Origin: Alitta virens
Taxonomy: Eukaryota; Annelida; Polychaeta; Phyllodocida; Nereididae
DNA length: 64,000 nucleotides
Direction of reading: 5' to 3'
NCBI GenBank assembly: GCA_932294295.1
Contig: OW028580.1
Coordinates: 38,737,836-38,801,835, forward strand
In this document: positions 37,401 to 48,721 of the stretch, in pieces
Position numbering within the stretch: the first letter of the stretch is position 1
Layout: the number at the start of each line of letters is the position of its first letter
Program-made: the position numbers and the translations under genes
Notes under the pieces: generated by a model
What the model saw: the letters and a program-made list of their open reading frames with translations, nothing else
The model's database searches: none
Told to the model about the DNA's origin: nothing

Positions 37401-40400
37401 TGGCTGAGGGCAACAAGGAAAGACTGAATGTAAGTCTATGAGATCAACAAAACAGTTTTACACAGGAATTAATCATTTTTGGTACATTTACTGTTTATAT
37501 TGGTTTTGCCATATAGGTACAATTCATAGAATGTCTATCTTAGGGCTGTGAGTGTATTTGAATCCTGATGTTTCATAAAATGTACCTTTTTATTTTATGC
37601 ATATTTAATGTTGAAATTCTTGCAAAATTAGAATTAGATTAGCTTGGCCAAGTATGCAATATCTTGCATAGTACAACTAAACCCATAATCAAATTTTTCA
37701 ATTCCAATTACTTATAATTTTTCTTCGCAATTATTAACAACATTTTTTATAATTATTTAAATAGATTAAGTTTTCCAAGTTCTGCATCATATAATTATAT
37801 AATTTTGTCTTTGAACAGGTTTTATTTGGCTTGTTACTGGAATATTACGGAGATTTGGCTGTTCAGGACCCACCAGAAGTTCACCTAATGAACAAACTTG
37901 TGAAACATCTGTACGAACTCTGCCAGCAGAACCCAACTGCTACAGCCATCACTGTTGTTAATGTCTTAAAGCAAAAACAGCGAGAATTTACAGAATATGC
38001 AGTAACGCGCAAAGGGAGGCATTTATTTCCTGGCTTAGATGTGGTGAGTAGTAGTTATGCACATGTATTTCATTTGTTTATTAATATCTCGGAAGTATTA
38101 TACCCTGGCATGTGGGACACATGCGGCCGATCGTTTGTTTTGATAACTCAGCAAATATAAGGCGTAAAGAGACAAATGACGGCTTATTTGCTTCTTACCT
38201 CAATCAGATCGATCTAGCATATTATCACAGATGTTAGTGCATTCTTTACGAGTGTCCAGAAAACCCCCATAGAATTAATATTGCCACATAGATTTGTTTA
38301 TCTGCCTTCATGATGCAACAATGTATTACAATCAAAAATTTTGTCATACACATTGTTGTTATGTGTTCGGGTGTGACGTCAGAAAAGACCAAACGCCCCC
38401 CCCCCCCCCCTAGAGTGCAGTATGTAGGGGCGCCACTGGTATTTTGTCTGCATGACCCATAGACTGTAATGTAAATTTGAATTATCTGATAAAATGATGT
38501 TAAAATGGTGATTGTTAACTTTTGATATTTGTGTTTATCCTGTGTATCTTTAAATGGGACTCACAATTAAGTATAGACGGACTCGTTTATAACGAGTTAT
38601 GGCTTAAAATGGTTTTCCTTTACACCAGTACTGCACGGAACAAAACCAGGTTGAAAGAACGTTTTCTCACAGTCCCAGTTGTAAAAAGAATGTTTATCCT
38701 ATTTCTCTGGTGACAAGAAAAATAATATTTTCTGTAATATGCATCACAATGTAGTTCTTGGTATTTTTGATTGATGCTGGATTGCTACCGAGATTGATTT
38801 AGAGAAAACTCCTAAAGTTCTTTTCAATTTTTTAAGATATCTCATGTTATACCAGAATCTAATGTTTTTTAATTTTTATTTTGTACTTTCGCAGCTGATG
38901 TTCTTCAAATTAATAGCAATTTTGTTTCCAACATCTGACTACAAACATCCTGTTGTGACTCCGACAATGCTCTTCATGAGTCAAATTTTGACCGAGGTAA
39001 TATACTCTTTTTGTTATGCTGTTTGGTATCCTCCAAAACAGTGACTAAAATTATGTGAAGGAAAACAAGAACCAATGTTTTAACAGTGGCATTTAATAAG
39101 AATTTTTGCCTTCATCAAACAGCGTGCTAAATTATGTTTATGGGAGCCTCGTTAATTTAAATTGAGGTCCACATATTTTATGATATGAACTGATGACTAA
39201 TGTTGGAATTTTAATTATATATGATGCGAAAATAAACAAGTATCCAAAATACAAAGTGGCAACTGTTGTGAAATTAGTAGTAGGTGGATTTGATTATGCA
39301 TGTATCGCATTACTGCAGGACAGCGCAGGTCTTCAAATGATTATACTTCAATTCAACTTGTTTAACCCTTTTGTATTATTTTTTCACAGTGCCCTGTAAC
39401 AACCAGGAGAGATATAGCGACTGGATTATTCTTGTGTACCACAATTTTAGAGGTAGGTTCTAACCTTATTTATATATATCAGTGTGATTTGGCATTGTTG
39501 ATTCTGTGTTTTTAAGTAAACCTTTAGACTTCTCTTAAATATTAATGAAAAAGATTGTATATGAATTTTTCTTTGTTTCCAGTATGTGTCATTTTCGAAG
39601 CGTTTTGCACCCGAGGTCATCAATTTCCTTTGCGGACTTCTGTTTCTAGCGAGTGAAAAAGATCCAAAGAAGTGTAAGTCACTACAGTGTAATTTTTATG
39701 CATCTCATCATTATGTCTGCCTCTGGGAGATAGTCATTAAGGTGATTAAGCTTCAGACCCAGTAGCATTGAGACATAGACATCGAAAAAATATATATAAC
39801 ATATATTGTAGATTAGTATAATCACCAAAAGTGAACTTTGTATAATTAGACTGAATTTATGACTGTTACAAAAATATATTGTAAATATATAAATCCCAGC
39901 TGGATGTCAGCGCATGAGATATTGAATTGGCGGTGCCTTATACTCGATGTTTATGCTGAGGCAAGTAAAAGACTTTACCCATGGAGTAAATGTGTATCAT
40001 GGTGTAGACTCCTAGCCCTATCATCTCATCATTATATCTGCCTCTGGCAGCTGGTCATAAATTAAAGCAGATTGAGCTTCAGACCCAGTAGCACTGAGAC
40101 ATGCAGATGATTGAGACTTCCTTTCCATTGTTTCAGTTGAACCAGTAGTTCCGCCATTCAAACCAATTGGAAAGAACATCCACTTCTTAGAGGTCAAGAA
40201 GGACGCCAGTCAACAAACTGATGTGAAGCCAGTGAAGATCTCTGATGTCTTTGCTAAGTCTAAATCATCGCATTTGGGTACAGAAGAATTCAGGTGAGAT
40301 GGGGTTCCATTTACCAGTGCACATTCCTAGAATTAAAATTAAACATTAACTTGTTAGTTATGGGCAATGACGAAGATTTTCAAATTTCTTAGGTGAGGAG

Positions 40401-43400
40401 GGATGAAACCTCTCAGAGTTACAAAATTGTAAAAATTTACATTAACATATGAAGATAATATAAAGTTTTAGGGGGTATGTACCAGCATTTGCGCCCATGT
40501 TTATGGGTAACTATCAAAAGAGATTAGGGTAACATCCAATGATTCCTTTGAATAAATTATTTGCTTTTATATGACATTATAATGATTGATTAGAATGCAC
40601 ACTGTGTGCATATACATACAGCCCGGTTTTGGGTTGAGATATTTGTTTCATTTTGGTGATATGAATTGATATAATAATAACATTGAGAAAGAGAGGGTTT
40701 TTCATTAGTTTGCTGTTGATAGCATTGTTGTGCATGTATTATCAACTCGGTGAATACATTTCTGATCACCATGTCAATTCTGTGCATATTGCAAGTATAA
40801 GACAATGGTTTTTTTGTTCTTGTTGGCCTTTCAGGTGTAGATTTTAGCCTTTTTGTACTCTTATACATTTTATTGTCATTTTCAGAGTTCATTGTGTGTA
40901 CCAGTGTCTCCACCTGTTGAGAAGTTATGCCAAACTCTACCAAGACCTTCCAAGTTATTCAGAAATATTGAGTCCTGTACTTCATTTCCTGAAGACGCTA
41001 CCAATAAAATTATACCCTCAAAAGCTACAGGTAAGTTCTTGTCTTTTAAAATATATAAAAATATTATTAGGTCTAAAAATGTTGGATTGATATATATATT
41101 GATATGTATATTTTAACTGGTGACCTTAATGCGTAAGGTGATATTGTTGTGTGTAATGTGTATCTCTATGTCGCTTAAGCCCACAGACCTATTGTCACGC
41201 TTAATAGAGCGTGACAATGATTAGCAGTGCTATTCCTCTCCCAATAGCTGTGAACGGCTGAGTTTTAATGTATTAAAGTATTAAAAAGGGTGTTCCCGCC
41301 CTTCTGACCATGTGACCGCGTCTACGGTCATGCGCGACAGAGCGCTAGTTGTCATTCCTCTCTCAGCCGTCCAAGCGGACACACGCGTTTGGACGGCTCT
41401 GTTTGTTATGGTTGAGTTGACAACTCTTCAGTGATTTATCGCTCTCGATTGACATCTTACTACTGCTACATCATGTCTGATGAGCAATCTAAGATTTCTG
41501 GCCGGGAAGACTCTACGAAAACGCACTACACCGGCGTTCTGTTCGTCTTCCCCGAATATCGCCCACCCGCCATTGACGAGTGTGGGATTATTCTCAAGCA
41601 ATCTCTGGATTTCCACGGGCTTAATTCAACGACATGGAAGTTTGTTCATTTCAGATACGACTTCTTTTCTTCTAGACAGGTAAGTACACTATTTTTAGCC
41701 TGGTTTTCCGGAGATTTAAGAGCGATCTACTACTATACGACGATCACGCCTAGCCCTGTCACTCGCTCATTTCGTTGCTTCAGTGACAGATCAGCTACGC
41801 TTTATCATTCTCTTGATTGATACATTGATTCTTATTTTGCCCTTATCATGTCTGATAAGCAAACTAAGATTGCCGCGACGTTGAAGGCGGGGAAATCGCT
41901 TCGCCAACGACCGATGCCAGCTCGTCGACATTCAACATTGCCACTTCAACTACCTATGCCGTCGCTTACACCGGCCATAGGTACATTTTCTACTGCTTCC
42001 CAGCTTCGATCTGCTGGTGAAATGACACCAACTGGGGAACCTACGGTTTGTCGGCCATTGATGGTTACAAACTAAGGTTGTCAATGCCAGCTCGCCGACG
42101 TTCGACGTCGCCATTAAAGTTGCCTGTGCCGTCGGTTACACCGGCCACTTGCACTTTCAGCTTCAACCTACATTTAGTCAGCCATTTGCTAACGTTGCCA
42201 CGTCGTCGACGGCGGGGAAATCTCTTCGCCAACGACCGATGCCAGCTCGGCGACGATCAACGTCGCCATTTAAACTACCTGTGCCGTCGGTTACACCGGC
42301 CACAAGTACGTTTTCTGCTGCCCAGCTGCTACCAACTAGAGACGGCCCTAAAACTCCGTGTTTTAGTCGACCTTTTCTGGTGATCTTTCATGCTGACTTA
42401 GAAGGATGGCAGCTTCCTATCCCAAGATGCAACCTGGCGATTTTGGCGGGAAATGCCATGTTTTGATCCCACTTGAGATCAAAGTGTCATCATGACTGTC
42501 CCTGGTCAGGAATTCTCCTCACCAGTTTAGCCCGGTGCCGTCGGTTACACCGGCCACTTGAGCTTTCACTACTGCTTCTCAGCTTCAACCAACTAGAGAA
42601 GGCCCTAAAACGTGTTTTAGTCGACCTTTGGTGATATCCCTTCCTACTATGCCTACGGGATGTTCAACAGTTAGGCAGGAGACTATCTTCTAGTCTCCTG
42701 GCCTGCAAATCCATGCTGTTCCTCAATCGGAGAGTGACCTGAGCTGCTGGAATCACCCAAGAGCTCCAGACCTAGATTGAGGGAATTGACTAGACGGACC
42801 AAACACCTAGAATGTCACATGTTTAGGAGATCTAAATCTAGATCCCCTTTGAGACCTGTCATGTCCTCGCGCCGTAGGACCCCACAGGGATTGCTGGCTG
42901 CATCGAGGCCCCAGACAAGTGGGAGAACGACTGCTATTGTCCTTCCCACAATCCGGAGGAGTGACGGATTCACTGGACAGGGCTTTCCAGCACTTCTCTT
43001 CCATTCCGGATGAAGAACACTGCACTCCAGAAAATCTACCAGGTGAAGCCTCCACCGGTTCGTGAAGGGCTCCAACCTGAAATACCATGGAGGAAACGAC
43101 TTCCCCCTGTCGGCTCAGTCGATCAGGCCTTCTGCAGAAGAGTCTTCCTACCTGCGACCGGGTAGTGAACCCTCGATTCCTGTGTCCAAACTGGCAGACA
43201 CAGAGGTAGTCCTCAGAAGAGTCAGATGAGCGGCAAGAGAAGAAAGGGAACACCTCATGGTGTCCTCCCTAACGGACAAATTTAGGTCACTGGCCGACCA
43301 CACACCTCAATGGCCCGCCAGTCGAACTTCAGGCAACAGCCGGCTAGGCAGCCCACTTTTCGAGCCTGCAACAACAACAACAGTGGCAAATCTGCCAAGC

Positions 43401-46400
43401 CAACCTACAGGTCCACGCCTGCACAACAACGCTCCATCAGAATCCAACTACAACCGGGGGAATGGGCAACAAGTATAGACTTTTCAGACGCATACCTGCA
43501 CATTCCTGTAACCATGGAATACCAAAAAATTTTCCGCTTTCACATCCTGGGCAAATCTTACCAATTCAGGACCATGTGCTTGGGCCTGAATATGGCCCGA
43601 GGGTATTCACCAAACTGCTAGATCCAGTATCGGCTCACCTAAGATCCAGAGGTATCCAACTCCAACGCTATCTTGACGATTGGTTGATCCGAGGACCTTC
43701 ACCCTGAATCGTCGAAGCATACACCCAACAAGTCCTAGACCTGTTCTGCCACCTAGGACTTCTTGTAACCAACAGAAATCCGACCTAACCCCTCGGACAC
43801 AGTTCATCTTCCTGGTATAGACATAGACCTGACGGAATTTTGGATCCGGCCAACACAAGCGGCAATCTCCAAAATTCTGACTATTACACAATTGCTACTG
43901 AAATCTCAGTCAGCAACAGTCCGACATTCACTGTCACTCTTGGGCCTACTGATTCAGGCTTCCTAGTTTGTCAAACTAGGCAGACTACACATAAGACCTC
44001 TACAACTCTATGTGAAAGCCTGGGCTCCCAACTTAAGAGAATCAATAGACCAGGTGATCCCACTACAACCAGTGTTTCATCAAGCACTCACATGGTGGAA
44101 AGACACACAACGTTTGGCAGCTGGAGTCCCTCTACACACTCCCCTGCCCGACATAACCATGTCGACCAACGCCAGCCTCCAAGGTTGGGGCGCGTTCCTC
44201 GAAGGCCACCAGAGGTCAGGCAAGTGGACTCACACGGAGTCATTACTCCACATCTCCGTGTTAGAGCTACAAGCTGTCCACCGAGCTTTAGCATCTCTTC
44301 AGCTGTTGATACAGGACAAAGTCATCCACCTCCTGTGCGACAACAGGGACATACTCTTATGGTGCTCGAACAACTCAATTGCAGACCTGCTATCCAGGTC
44401 CTCACAGGTGTTAGGGACGGAGTGGACCCTACACCACTCAGTATTCACCAGGATTCATCGGTTATTTCCAAATCTGGAAGTAGACCTATTTGCTACACGC
44501 TTCAACAATCAGTTACCGAAGTATGTCAGCCCATGCCCAGTTCCCTTCACATGGGAAAAAGCTGCTTTGTCAATAGAGTGGGAGGAAGAGATAGCATACG
44601 CCTTCCCCCAACCAAACTTCTACCAGAGGTCCTGAGGAAACTTCGCCATTCATGAAGTTACTCCTGAAAGTTCCTTTCTGGCCGAACCAGACATGGTTCC
44701 CAGAAATCGGCAATCTGCTTTACCACTATCCTCTGCAAATCCCACAGTGGCACCATCTTCTCAAACAGCCAACATTTACATCAAACCCAGGGCTGCTAAA
44801 CCTACATGTGTGGCCACTCTCAGGGATAGATTCCGACAGAATGGATTTTCGGGAACTGTTGCCCATTACGCCGCAACATCCCAAAGGGCATCTTCCCTCC
44901 GACTGTATCAATCTCACTGGAGCACCTTTTACTTAGCCCCAAGACATGGTGTACAGAGAGAGATTTCGATCCGACTGAAGCCTCTGTTCAACAACTAGCA
45001 GACTTCTTAGTCTATGTCTCCGAGGTGCAGAAACTAGCCCCGAAGACGATCGCCAATTACAGGTCATTGATTGACTCCACCTTAGGGTCCATCGATGGGA
45101 TACCAGTCTCCCTACATCCATGCCATTCGCAACTCATCGAGTCGTTCTCTGCTTCTCGCACCCCAGAACGACCTCGGGTCCCAGAGTGGGATGTAGCCAG
45201 AGTCCTCCGAATCCTCCGATCAGAGGACTTTGACCCACCTAAATGGGACTTCCAGGCTAACAGAATGAGGTGCACCTGAAAAACCGGTTTTCTGCTCGTA
45301 CTAGCATCATCCAGCAGACGCGGCGAGATACAGGCGTTCTCACGAGACCCGCGAGATCTCATCTTCTCCCCAGACGGCATGTTCGTGAGGACGTCCCAGG
45401 GTTCCTAGCCAAGACCTCAATCCCTGGAATGAACCCAGCTCCACTTTTTATCCCGGTCCTGGAACCCTTCTCAGGCCGAGATGCAGAGGACAGACTACGC
45501 TGTCTCGTATGAATGGTCAGGAAGTACTTGGGCTTCACGGGTGGCCCTTCACCCAAATCCAGACTATTCCTGAAAGTTAGGCGACGGTCATCCATCCACC
45601 CAGACTATCGCCTCATGGATCAAGGCCTGTGTCCGCTTCACGCATCAACATAGGCCAGAGCTTCACGTTACTGCCCATCAAGTCAGACGAATGAGCACTT
45701 CATGGGCCTTTCAAGGAGGTGCCCACTGGGTAGAGGATATCATTCAGGCAGGCACCTGGACCAACCATTCTACCTTCACCTCCTTTTACTTAGCGGATGT
45801 CAGGCTGCAACCGGATGGTCAACACCGCATGCACCCTGTAGTGGCCAGGAAACAGGTCACCAATTTCTGAGGCTACTTGGCCACTCTTCCCCTAATTCAA
45901 CCCTCCGGCTTTTATTATGCCCATTGGGGTTTTATTTTTTACGACCTGCTTATGATCATATAAATCATACAGGTTCCACAATTTTACACTGAGGGAGCTC
46001 AGACATACATTCTCCCTTCAGTCAGATTATACTGTCTCTCCATCCCTCCAACTGAGAATCCTCAACAAAGGGGGGAAGAGAGTTCAGTGGAGTGCGTAGC
46101 CGCGACCTTCACCCTGATACCAGGTCCCACAGGTCATACACTGCCACTCTGTTTTATCTCGCCCTTGACCACAATTTTAATCCTGGAAGGATACAGCCTC
46201 AGGCTCTCCCTCCTCCACTTTGGGAATCTGCACTGCTAATCATTGTCACGCTCTATTAAGCGTGACAATAGGTCTGTGGGCTTAAGCGACATAGAGTTAA
46301 GGTCCTCCCCCCCAGGGGGATAGGACCTATCTCTGTGAGCTTATAGCCCACAGACCTATTACCAGATTTTCCCACCCACCTCCCCTCAGATCCTTACTTA

Positions 46401-48441
46401 TGGGACGTCTGATAGAGGAATGACAACTAGCGCTCTGTCGCGCATGACCGTAGACGCGGTCACATGGTCAGAAGGGCGGGAACACCCTTTTTAATACTTT
46501 AATACATTAAAACTCAGCCGTTCACAGCTATTGGGAGAGGAATAGCACTGCTAATCATTGTCACGCTCTATTAAGCGTGACAATAGGTCTGTGGGCTATA
46601 AGCTCACAGAGATAGGTCCTATCCCCCTGGGGGGGAGGACCTTAAATTTGTCTGACTTATGAATGTTTTCATGGCTTTTCAGTCATTAATCAATGAAGTG
46701 AAAGGATTAGCATCTACGAAGAAACCAAGGAGTACCCTAATAATGGAAAAGAAAAAACCAGTTCCCATGAAACTGTTTGAACCAGCATTTCAAGAAGTGT
46801 AAGTTGGATTTTACTTTTTTTGTATTTGCTCAGCAAGTTAGTGTTCTAGCATTTTCAGAATAGGATTATCGACAATGATTCAACATCTGTAAGAAATTTT
46901 TTACAGGATCAATTAAATGTCAAATTGGATAGATTGAATCCAATCAGCGTAATTACTTTTGGCATCAACAGGCCTGTCAATCCTTGTTCATTACAGTTTT
47001 TTTGCTGTCTATTAGGATAGCCTTCAGAGAACTCCTGCCATAGTTTATTATTTGCTCTATATATAGCCCAAATCCTAAATTTTAGAACTTTCAGTTTGAA
47101 CTTGCTCACACTTCAAATTTCTCTCCCCAAATTAAATGGAATTGTTACAAATCCTGTATAATTATAAAGGTAGCACTTTTTTTTATGTGTTCAGTATTAA
47201 AAGAAAATATTTTATTGTTTATAAAGTATTATTAATTTTATTTTTTTTCACGTATTCTTTTCAATGATATAGCTCATTCTGGTTTCCCATAATATATGCA
47301 ACTGTATATCTTAGGGCAGTTCGATTTTTAAAAAAAGATAGGGGGGGGGGGGGGGCAGTGGACCAGAAAATGTTCAAAAAATTTCTGGTCCACCGGCCCC
47401 CCCCCCCCCTTTTTTTTTAAATGGAACAGCCCTTAGTAATAATTAGTAAAGATGTGTACTCAAATTCTAGCGAATTCAATAGAAATTTTTTGCCATGATT
47501 CATGTTGAAAATATATAACTTAACAAATGTATTGGAATAACTGAGGTACTCCATGAGGCGTAATTGCTCTTAAAATTTAGAAATTATTGGGAACCGACTT
47601 ATTTTATTAAAACAGGTTTGATGGAAAAAAGAAAAGATCAGTGAAAGGAGAAGCTGCTGAGAAACAGAGACTCGAACACAAATACAAAAAGGAAATGAAG
47701 TCTGCGAAACGGGAGATCAGGAAAGATACACAGTTCATAGCCAAGGAGAAGCTAGATGAACAGATCGAAAGGTATGATTTAACTAATAAAACAACTATAT
47801 TTCATCATTCATCTTTAAATCTTTGATTAAGGCTGTATTTTTATGGAAAACTGAGGAGTGATCAGGTGGTTAAGGTGCTGGCCATTGCCCCAGGAATTAA
47901 GTTTGTTGTTAAGGCCTAGCAAGAAAATATCTTGATACGACTTACCCAATTTAAGGCTGCTACCCTAACATTTTAGAAATGAGTCTACTAAGACATACAA
48001 AATCTGAATGCCAGCAATTGTGGTTGATAAATTTAATCACATAAGAAGCATCTAGTTTGCCATGAAACTACCATATTAAACTTCACTTCTACTCTACTTG
48101 TTTACAAAATTGGTACATATTCTGAAAGCTCGGAATTAGATGCAATCAGATATAGTTAAAAATTTATTTACGTCCCTACCTTCCGACCCTTTTTTATCAA
48201 GAGGTAGTCGCCGGAATCAAAAATATTTTGAAATTACTAGCTATATAGGCCTTACAACATAGCATTGAGACATAACATACATTAAAAAAAACCACCATGT
48301 TTTAATACTTGTGTTTTGTTTATTTCTTTAATTTATAGGGATTCTGAACGAAAAAGGAAAGTGCGAGAAATTATGGGACAATTGGCGGAACAAGAAGGTG
48401 ACTACAAACGGATGAAAAGAGAAAAGGACAATTTAAAATAA
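31457..48441 (+). CDS. NOP14: NOP14 nucleolar protein, 19 exons, 5' partial
   Basis: Nucleolar SSU-processome protein needed for 18S rRNA processing and 40S subunit assembly. Exons (all GT-AG): 31457-31598, 32609-32742, 33007-33099, 33832-33924, 34284-34352, 34449-34546, 35083-35270, 35899-36179, 36816-36870, 37299-37429, 37819-38043, 38895-38996, 39390-39452, 39583-39673, 40137-40293, 40886-41030, 46683-46798, 47616-47771, 48339-48441. They sum to 2442 bases in one open frame, 813 codons plus TAA. Family landmarks recognised from knowledge of the vertebrate protein: LTHYGQSLAEIEKF in the first exon, EEIIAKSKKEK in the second, an acidic Asp/Glu stretch in exons 7-8, ELPYTFPAPETYDDL, HPSLAEGNKERL, LFPTSDYKHPVVTP, and a basic C-terminus around REIRKDTQFIAKEKL. 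The N-terminal part (100 or more residues in other animals) was not located. A DIRS element occupies the intron between exons 16 and 17. Identification is very secure; individual splice sites are inferred by eye. Confidence 0.95.
33233..33325 (+). repeat. SINE-B tail fragment
   Basis: CATCTCATCATTACGTCTGC then CTCTGGCATCTGGTCATAA and CCCAGTAGCATTGAGACAT, inside a NOP14 intron. Confidence 0.65.
33934..34041 (+). repeat. Six 18-bp repeats next to a NOP14 splice donor
   Basis: Six copies of AGTGTTGAAGTAACATCT, starting nine bases after the exon ending at 33924. The last copies differ by one or two bases. Confidence 0.9.
39699..39782 (+). repeat. SINE-B tail fragment
   Basis: CATCTCATCATTATGTCTGC through CCCAGTAGCATTGAGACATA, inside a NOP14 intron. 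Confidence 0.65.
39895..40105 (+). repeat. SINE-B copy without tRNA head
   Basis: Begins ATCCCAGCTGGATGTCAGCG, has GAGGCAAGTAAAAGACTTTA, and ends in the tail CTCATCATTATATCTGCCTC and CCCAGTAGCACTGAGACAT. It lies just upstream of the acceptor at 40136. Confidence 0.7.
41178..41361 (+). repeat. DIRS left inverted terminal repeat (common core)
   Basis: Begins AGCCCACAGACC and ends GTCATTCCTCT. By direct reading it matches the reverse complement of 46414-46597 over all 184 bases. It contains an 11-base hairpin (ATTGTCACGCT, 6-base loop, AGCGTGACAAT). Fourteen further bases (41164-41177) are unique to this end. Confidence 0.9.
41474..42470 (+). pseudogene. DIRS gag-position region, degenerate
   Basis: Occupies the gag position between the left terminal repeat and the reverse transcriptase. 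It holds short open frames starting ATGTCTGATGAGCAA at 41474 and, as a near-duplicate start, ATGTCTGATAAGCAA at 41848. The encoded stretches are rich in Pro, Arg and Ser and carry a repeated block with MPARRxSTxP. No single frame spans the region and no zinc knuckle is seen. The gag assignment rests on position only. Confidence 0.45.
41880..42600 (+). repeat. Diverged direct repeats inside the DIRS gag region
   Basis: About four copies of a 100-150 base block with the landmarks CCGATGCCAGCTCG, CCGTCGSTTACACCGGCCA and CAGCTTC, near 41886, 42080, 42206 and 42535. The last copy is partial. The copies differ by small substitutions and by spacing. Confidence 0.6.
43257..43830 (+). pseudogene. DIRS reverse transcriptase, broken
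   Basis: RNA-dependent DNA polymerase domain typical of DIRS elements. Visible blocks are SIDFSDAYLHIPV (about 43470-43510), GKSYQFRTMCLGLN, PRVFTKLLDPV and the catalytic box RYLDDWL (43666-43686). The frame changes near 43596 in a run of C, between CLGLN and PRVFTK. A TGA follows the YLDDW block at 43705-43707, and further frame breaks lie downstream. The gene is not functional as it stands. Confidence 0.85.
44012..44635 (+). pseudogene. DIRS RNase H region, altered active site
   Basis: A 207-codon open frame with RNase H-type blocks as found in DIRS elements: STNASLQGWGAFL, HISVLELQAVHRAL and, further on, DLLSR, VDLFATRFNNQLPKYVSP and AFPQP. In the family the first block normally reads T-D-A-S; here the Asp codon reads AAC (Asn, 44168-44170), which removes a metal-binding catalytic residue. 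The middle of the domain looks shortened. Confidence 0.8.
44693..45870 (+). pseudogene. DIRS tyrosine recombinase, broken
   Basis: Integrase-like recombinase used instead of a DDE integrase. The N-terminal helical part is seen as LRDRFRQNGFSGTVAHYAA and SLRLYQSHWSTF. The core follows with LAPKTIANYRSLI and a box-I-like SSSRRGEIQAFSRDPRDLIF. The C-terminal catalytic part is AHQVRRMSTSWAF (from 45673) and TWTNHSTFTSFYL with the presumed nucleophile Tyr. A TGA at 45277-45279, a TAG near 45400, a TGA near 45511 and at least two frame changes interrupt it. Confidence 0.85.
46230..46360 (+). repeat. DIRS internal complementary region
   Basis: Bases 46230-46296 are the reverse complement of the left end of the element, and 46297-46360 the reverse complement of the right end, joined at CATAGAG|TTAAGG. 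In DIRS elements this block serves as template for completing the termini and making a circular intermediate, which tyrosine recombinase then integrates. The junction fixes the element ends to the base. Confidence 0.85.
46414..46597 (-). repeat. DIRS right inverted terminal repeat (common core)
   Basis: Reverse-complement partner of 41178-41361 with no difference seen. It is followed by 48 bases unique to this end (46598-46645) with runs of C and G, ending GGACCTTAA. Confidence 0.9.
47311..47435. mobile_element. Fold-back MITE, PIF/Harbinger-like
   Basis: A nearly complete palindrome. TTA then GGGCAGTTCGATTT leads into a G run and GTGGACCAGAAA; after a 12-base spacer the arms return as TTTCTGGTCCACC, a C run, and AAATGGAACAGCCC then TTA. 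TTA at both edges fits the three-base target duplication of PIF/Harbinger elements. It lies in a NOP14 intron. Confidence 0.65.
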
Positions 48442-48609
48442 ACTCCTATATATAGGAACTATGATGAGAGATAATTGTGTATATAATCTGTTGAATATTA
48501 TATGAATTGCTTTATTTCATAAAATTATTTGAAGTGTAATTAAGGCATAAACTTTACATGAACTACATGTATGATGTCTTATTGAACTGCATGAATGTTG
48601 TTGATGGTG

Positions 48610-48619
48610 AATAAATAAA
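48610..48619 (+). terminator. NOP14 polyadenylation signals
   Basis: Two overlapping AATAAA hexamers lie about 170 bases after the NOP14 stop codon and before the next repeat-rich spacer. They are the most likely 3'-end signal for this transcript. Confidence 0.6.
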
Positions 48620-48721
48620 TTGTCTTAATATTGAATTATATTTCATTGTTTATCCAATGTAGCATGTATGCTATGCCACTCATTCAGTAAATTTAATTAT
48701 GCATTAAACTAGGGAGGGGGC

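Larger units (their letters stand above)
41164..46645 (+). mobile_element. DIRS-1-like tyrosine-recombinase retrotransposon
   Basis: A 5.48-kb element in the NOP14 intron between exons 16 and 17, in the same orientation as the gene. The ends form inverted terminal repeats with 184 bases in common, and an internal complementary region near the right end carries joined complements of both outer ends. This is the diagnostic DIRS plan. Between them lie, in order, a gag-position region with internal repeats, reverse transcriptase, RNase H and a tyrosine recombinase. The coding parts contain several stops and frame breaks, so the copy is defective. No methyltransferase-like region was recognised. 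Limits come from the junction in the internal complementary region: the left end begins CTCTATG and the right end finishes GGACCTTAA. Both flanks show AT next to the element, so at most a 2-base identity and no clear target duplication. Confidence 0.9.

Noticed and set aside
43840..44655. 271-codon frame in the DIRS element
   Set aside because: It is out of frame with the recognised RNase H blocks in the same stretch and has none of its own.
41164..46645. LTR retrotransposon or endogenous retrovirus
   Set aside because: The termini are inverted, not direct, repeats; there is an internal complementary region and a tyrosine recombinase rather than a DDE integrase.
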